DNA of 8,444 nucleotides from Actinomycetes bacterium (GTDB taxonomy: Bacteria; Actinomycetota; Acidimicrobiia; Acidimicrobiales; RAAP-2): contig JAJZSM010000056.1 of NCBI GenBank assembly GCA_021849765.1, positions 1-8,444 on the forward strand. Reading direction: 5' to 3'. The position numbers and the translations under genes were made by a program. Position 1 is the first letter of the stretch. The number at the start of each line of letters is the position of its first letter. The notes under the pieces were generated by a model. It made no database searches, was not told where the DNA came from, and was given only the letters and a program-made list of their open reading frames with translations. Shown piece by piece: positions 8,277 to 8,444 of the stretch.

Positions 8277-8305
8277 GGTGTGTCGCGTGTGAGGCGGTGT
8301 TCGCT

Positions 8306-8315
8306 GCACCGGTGC
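8306..8315. repeat. Perfect 10-bp palindrome GCACCGGTGC in the protease leader
   Basis: GCACCGGTGC is fully self-complementary and lies about 40 nt before the protease start codon. CATACT (complement of 8317-8322), a possible -10 box for the protease, ends next to it, so the palindrome would lie around that transcription start. Its position suits a repressor site. GC-rich palindromes of this length do arise by chance, so confidence is low. Confidence 0.25.
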
Positions 8316-8345
8316 CAGTATGGCCGTTGACGCTGAGATTTCACC

Positions 8346-8368
8346 AAAGGAGATCAAGAATGCGATAA
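8346..8368 (+). other. Start-stop mini-ORF (Met-Arg-stop) with a strong ribosome-binding site
   Basis: AAAGGAG (8346-8352) is 7 nt before ATG CGA TAA (8360-8368) on the + strand, an ideal Shine-Dalgarno spacing leading to a two-codon reading frame. This patch is AT-richer than its surroundings. If a + strand gene begins just past 8444, this could be a start-stop leader ORF in its transcript. It also overlaps the presumed protease promoter on the other strand, so the match may be accidental. Confidence 0.25.
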
Positions 8369-8391
8369 CAATTCGCCGTCCACGGTGTCAA
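8362..8391 (-). promoter_or_regulatory. Putative promoter of the protease gene with consensus -35
   Basis: TTGACA (complement of 8386-8391) is a perfect -35 box on the - strand. The -10 is less clear: TATCGC (complement of 8362-8367) at 18-nt spacing or TGTTAT (complement of 8365-8370) at 15-nt spacing. Between them GCGA...TCGC (8362-8376) is a 4-bp inverted repeat. A second -10 candidate, CATACT (complement of 8317-8322), lies nearer the gene but with only TTGGTG as a possible -35. The leader from the upstream promoter would be about 90 nt. Confidence 0.45.
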
Positions 8392-8403
8392 CGGTCCAGG
8401 ATT

Positions 8404-8432
8404 GGGACCTTTGGCCCTGGGACGATGGTCCA
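8404..8432. promoter_or_regulatory. Two adjacent DosR/DevR-like boxes
   Basis: GGGACCTTTGGCCCT (8404-8418) differs at one position from the mycobacterial DosR-regulon motif GGGACTTTNGGCCCT. Immediately next, GGGACGATGGTCCA (8419-8432) keeps the GGGAC-N4-GTCC layout of the same box. A further copy of GGTCCAG occurs at 8393-8399, repeating 8427-8433. The pair lies 12 nt beyond the protease -35 box, on its upstream side, and only 5 nt before the Shine-Dalgarno-like TAGGAGG at the window edge. The match is direct; binding by a DevR-type response regulator is inference. The same bases could instead form alternative RNA hairpins (GGTCC with GGACC; GGAC with GTCC). Confidence 0.45.
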
Positions 8433-8437
8433 GCGGG

Positions 8438-8444
8438 TAGGAGG
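8438..8444 (+). promoter_or_regulatory. Shine-Dalgarno-like TAGGAGG at the window edge
   Basis: The last seven bases are TAGGAGG, a near-perfect ribosome-binding site on the + strand. A divergent gene could start within about 10 nt beyond the window. Its existence cannot be confirmed here. Confidence 0.35.

Noticed and set aside
8362..8376. lac-operator-like GCGATAACAATTCGC
   Set aside because: The resemblance is limited to GATAACAATT and the symmetry is only 4 bp per arm; a LacI-type site is not supported.

Overview
The window is GC-rich and coding-dense. It reads as chromosomal DNA of an actinobacterium. GyrB lacks the large insert near the C-terminus seen in enterobacterial GyrB, GyrA carries two GyrA-box motifs, and two genes look leaderless. 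Some sequence features (the residues around the GyrA tyrosine, the neighbouring genes) differ from mycobacteria and Streptomyces. A less-studied class such as Acidimicrobiia is my guess, but no rRNA or other marker confirms it.

Layout, left to right. Positions 1-1059 are the 3' part of gyrB (352 codons, start outside the window), followed after 11 nt by a complete gyrA (1071-3545), whose Shine-Dalgarno sequence overlaps the gyrB stop. A 51-nt gap filled by two back-to-back palindromes leads to an acetyl-CoA hydrolase/4-hydroxybutyrate CoA-transferase family gene (3597-4895). After 26 nt comes an ABC-F type twin-ATPase gene (4922-6520). All four run on the + strand. The last two lack a proper Shine-Dalgarno sequence, and the ABC-F gene has a TANNNT box at the right distance for leaderless transcription.

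The right part is on the - strand and converges on the ABC-F gene with a 12-nt gap. It holds a small thioredoxin (6533-6910, WCAPC active site) and, upstream of it, a membrane-anchored trypsin-like/PDZ protease of the HtrA/DegP type (7027-8265). The thioredoxin has its own promoter, with a CsoR/CstR-like ATACC...GGTAT site on the -10 box. The 179-nt region upstream of the protease is rich in signals: a consensus -35 box for the protease, a perfect 10-bp palindrome, two adjacent DosR/DevR-like boxes, a two-codon start-stop ORF with a strong ribosome-binding site, and a Shine-Dalgarno-like sequence at the window edge that suggests a divergent + strand gene beyond it.

The genes are mostly housekeeping (DNA supercoiling, ribosome-associated ATPase, thiol redox, envelope protein quality control) plus one CoA-transfer enzyme. 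I see no mobile element, CRISPR array, tRNA, rRNA or novel gene system. The points most worth checking are a native Asn in GyrB at the position of the E. coli D426N quinolone-resistance substitution, the CsoR-like site before the thioredoxin, and the DosR-like tandem boxes at the right edge.
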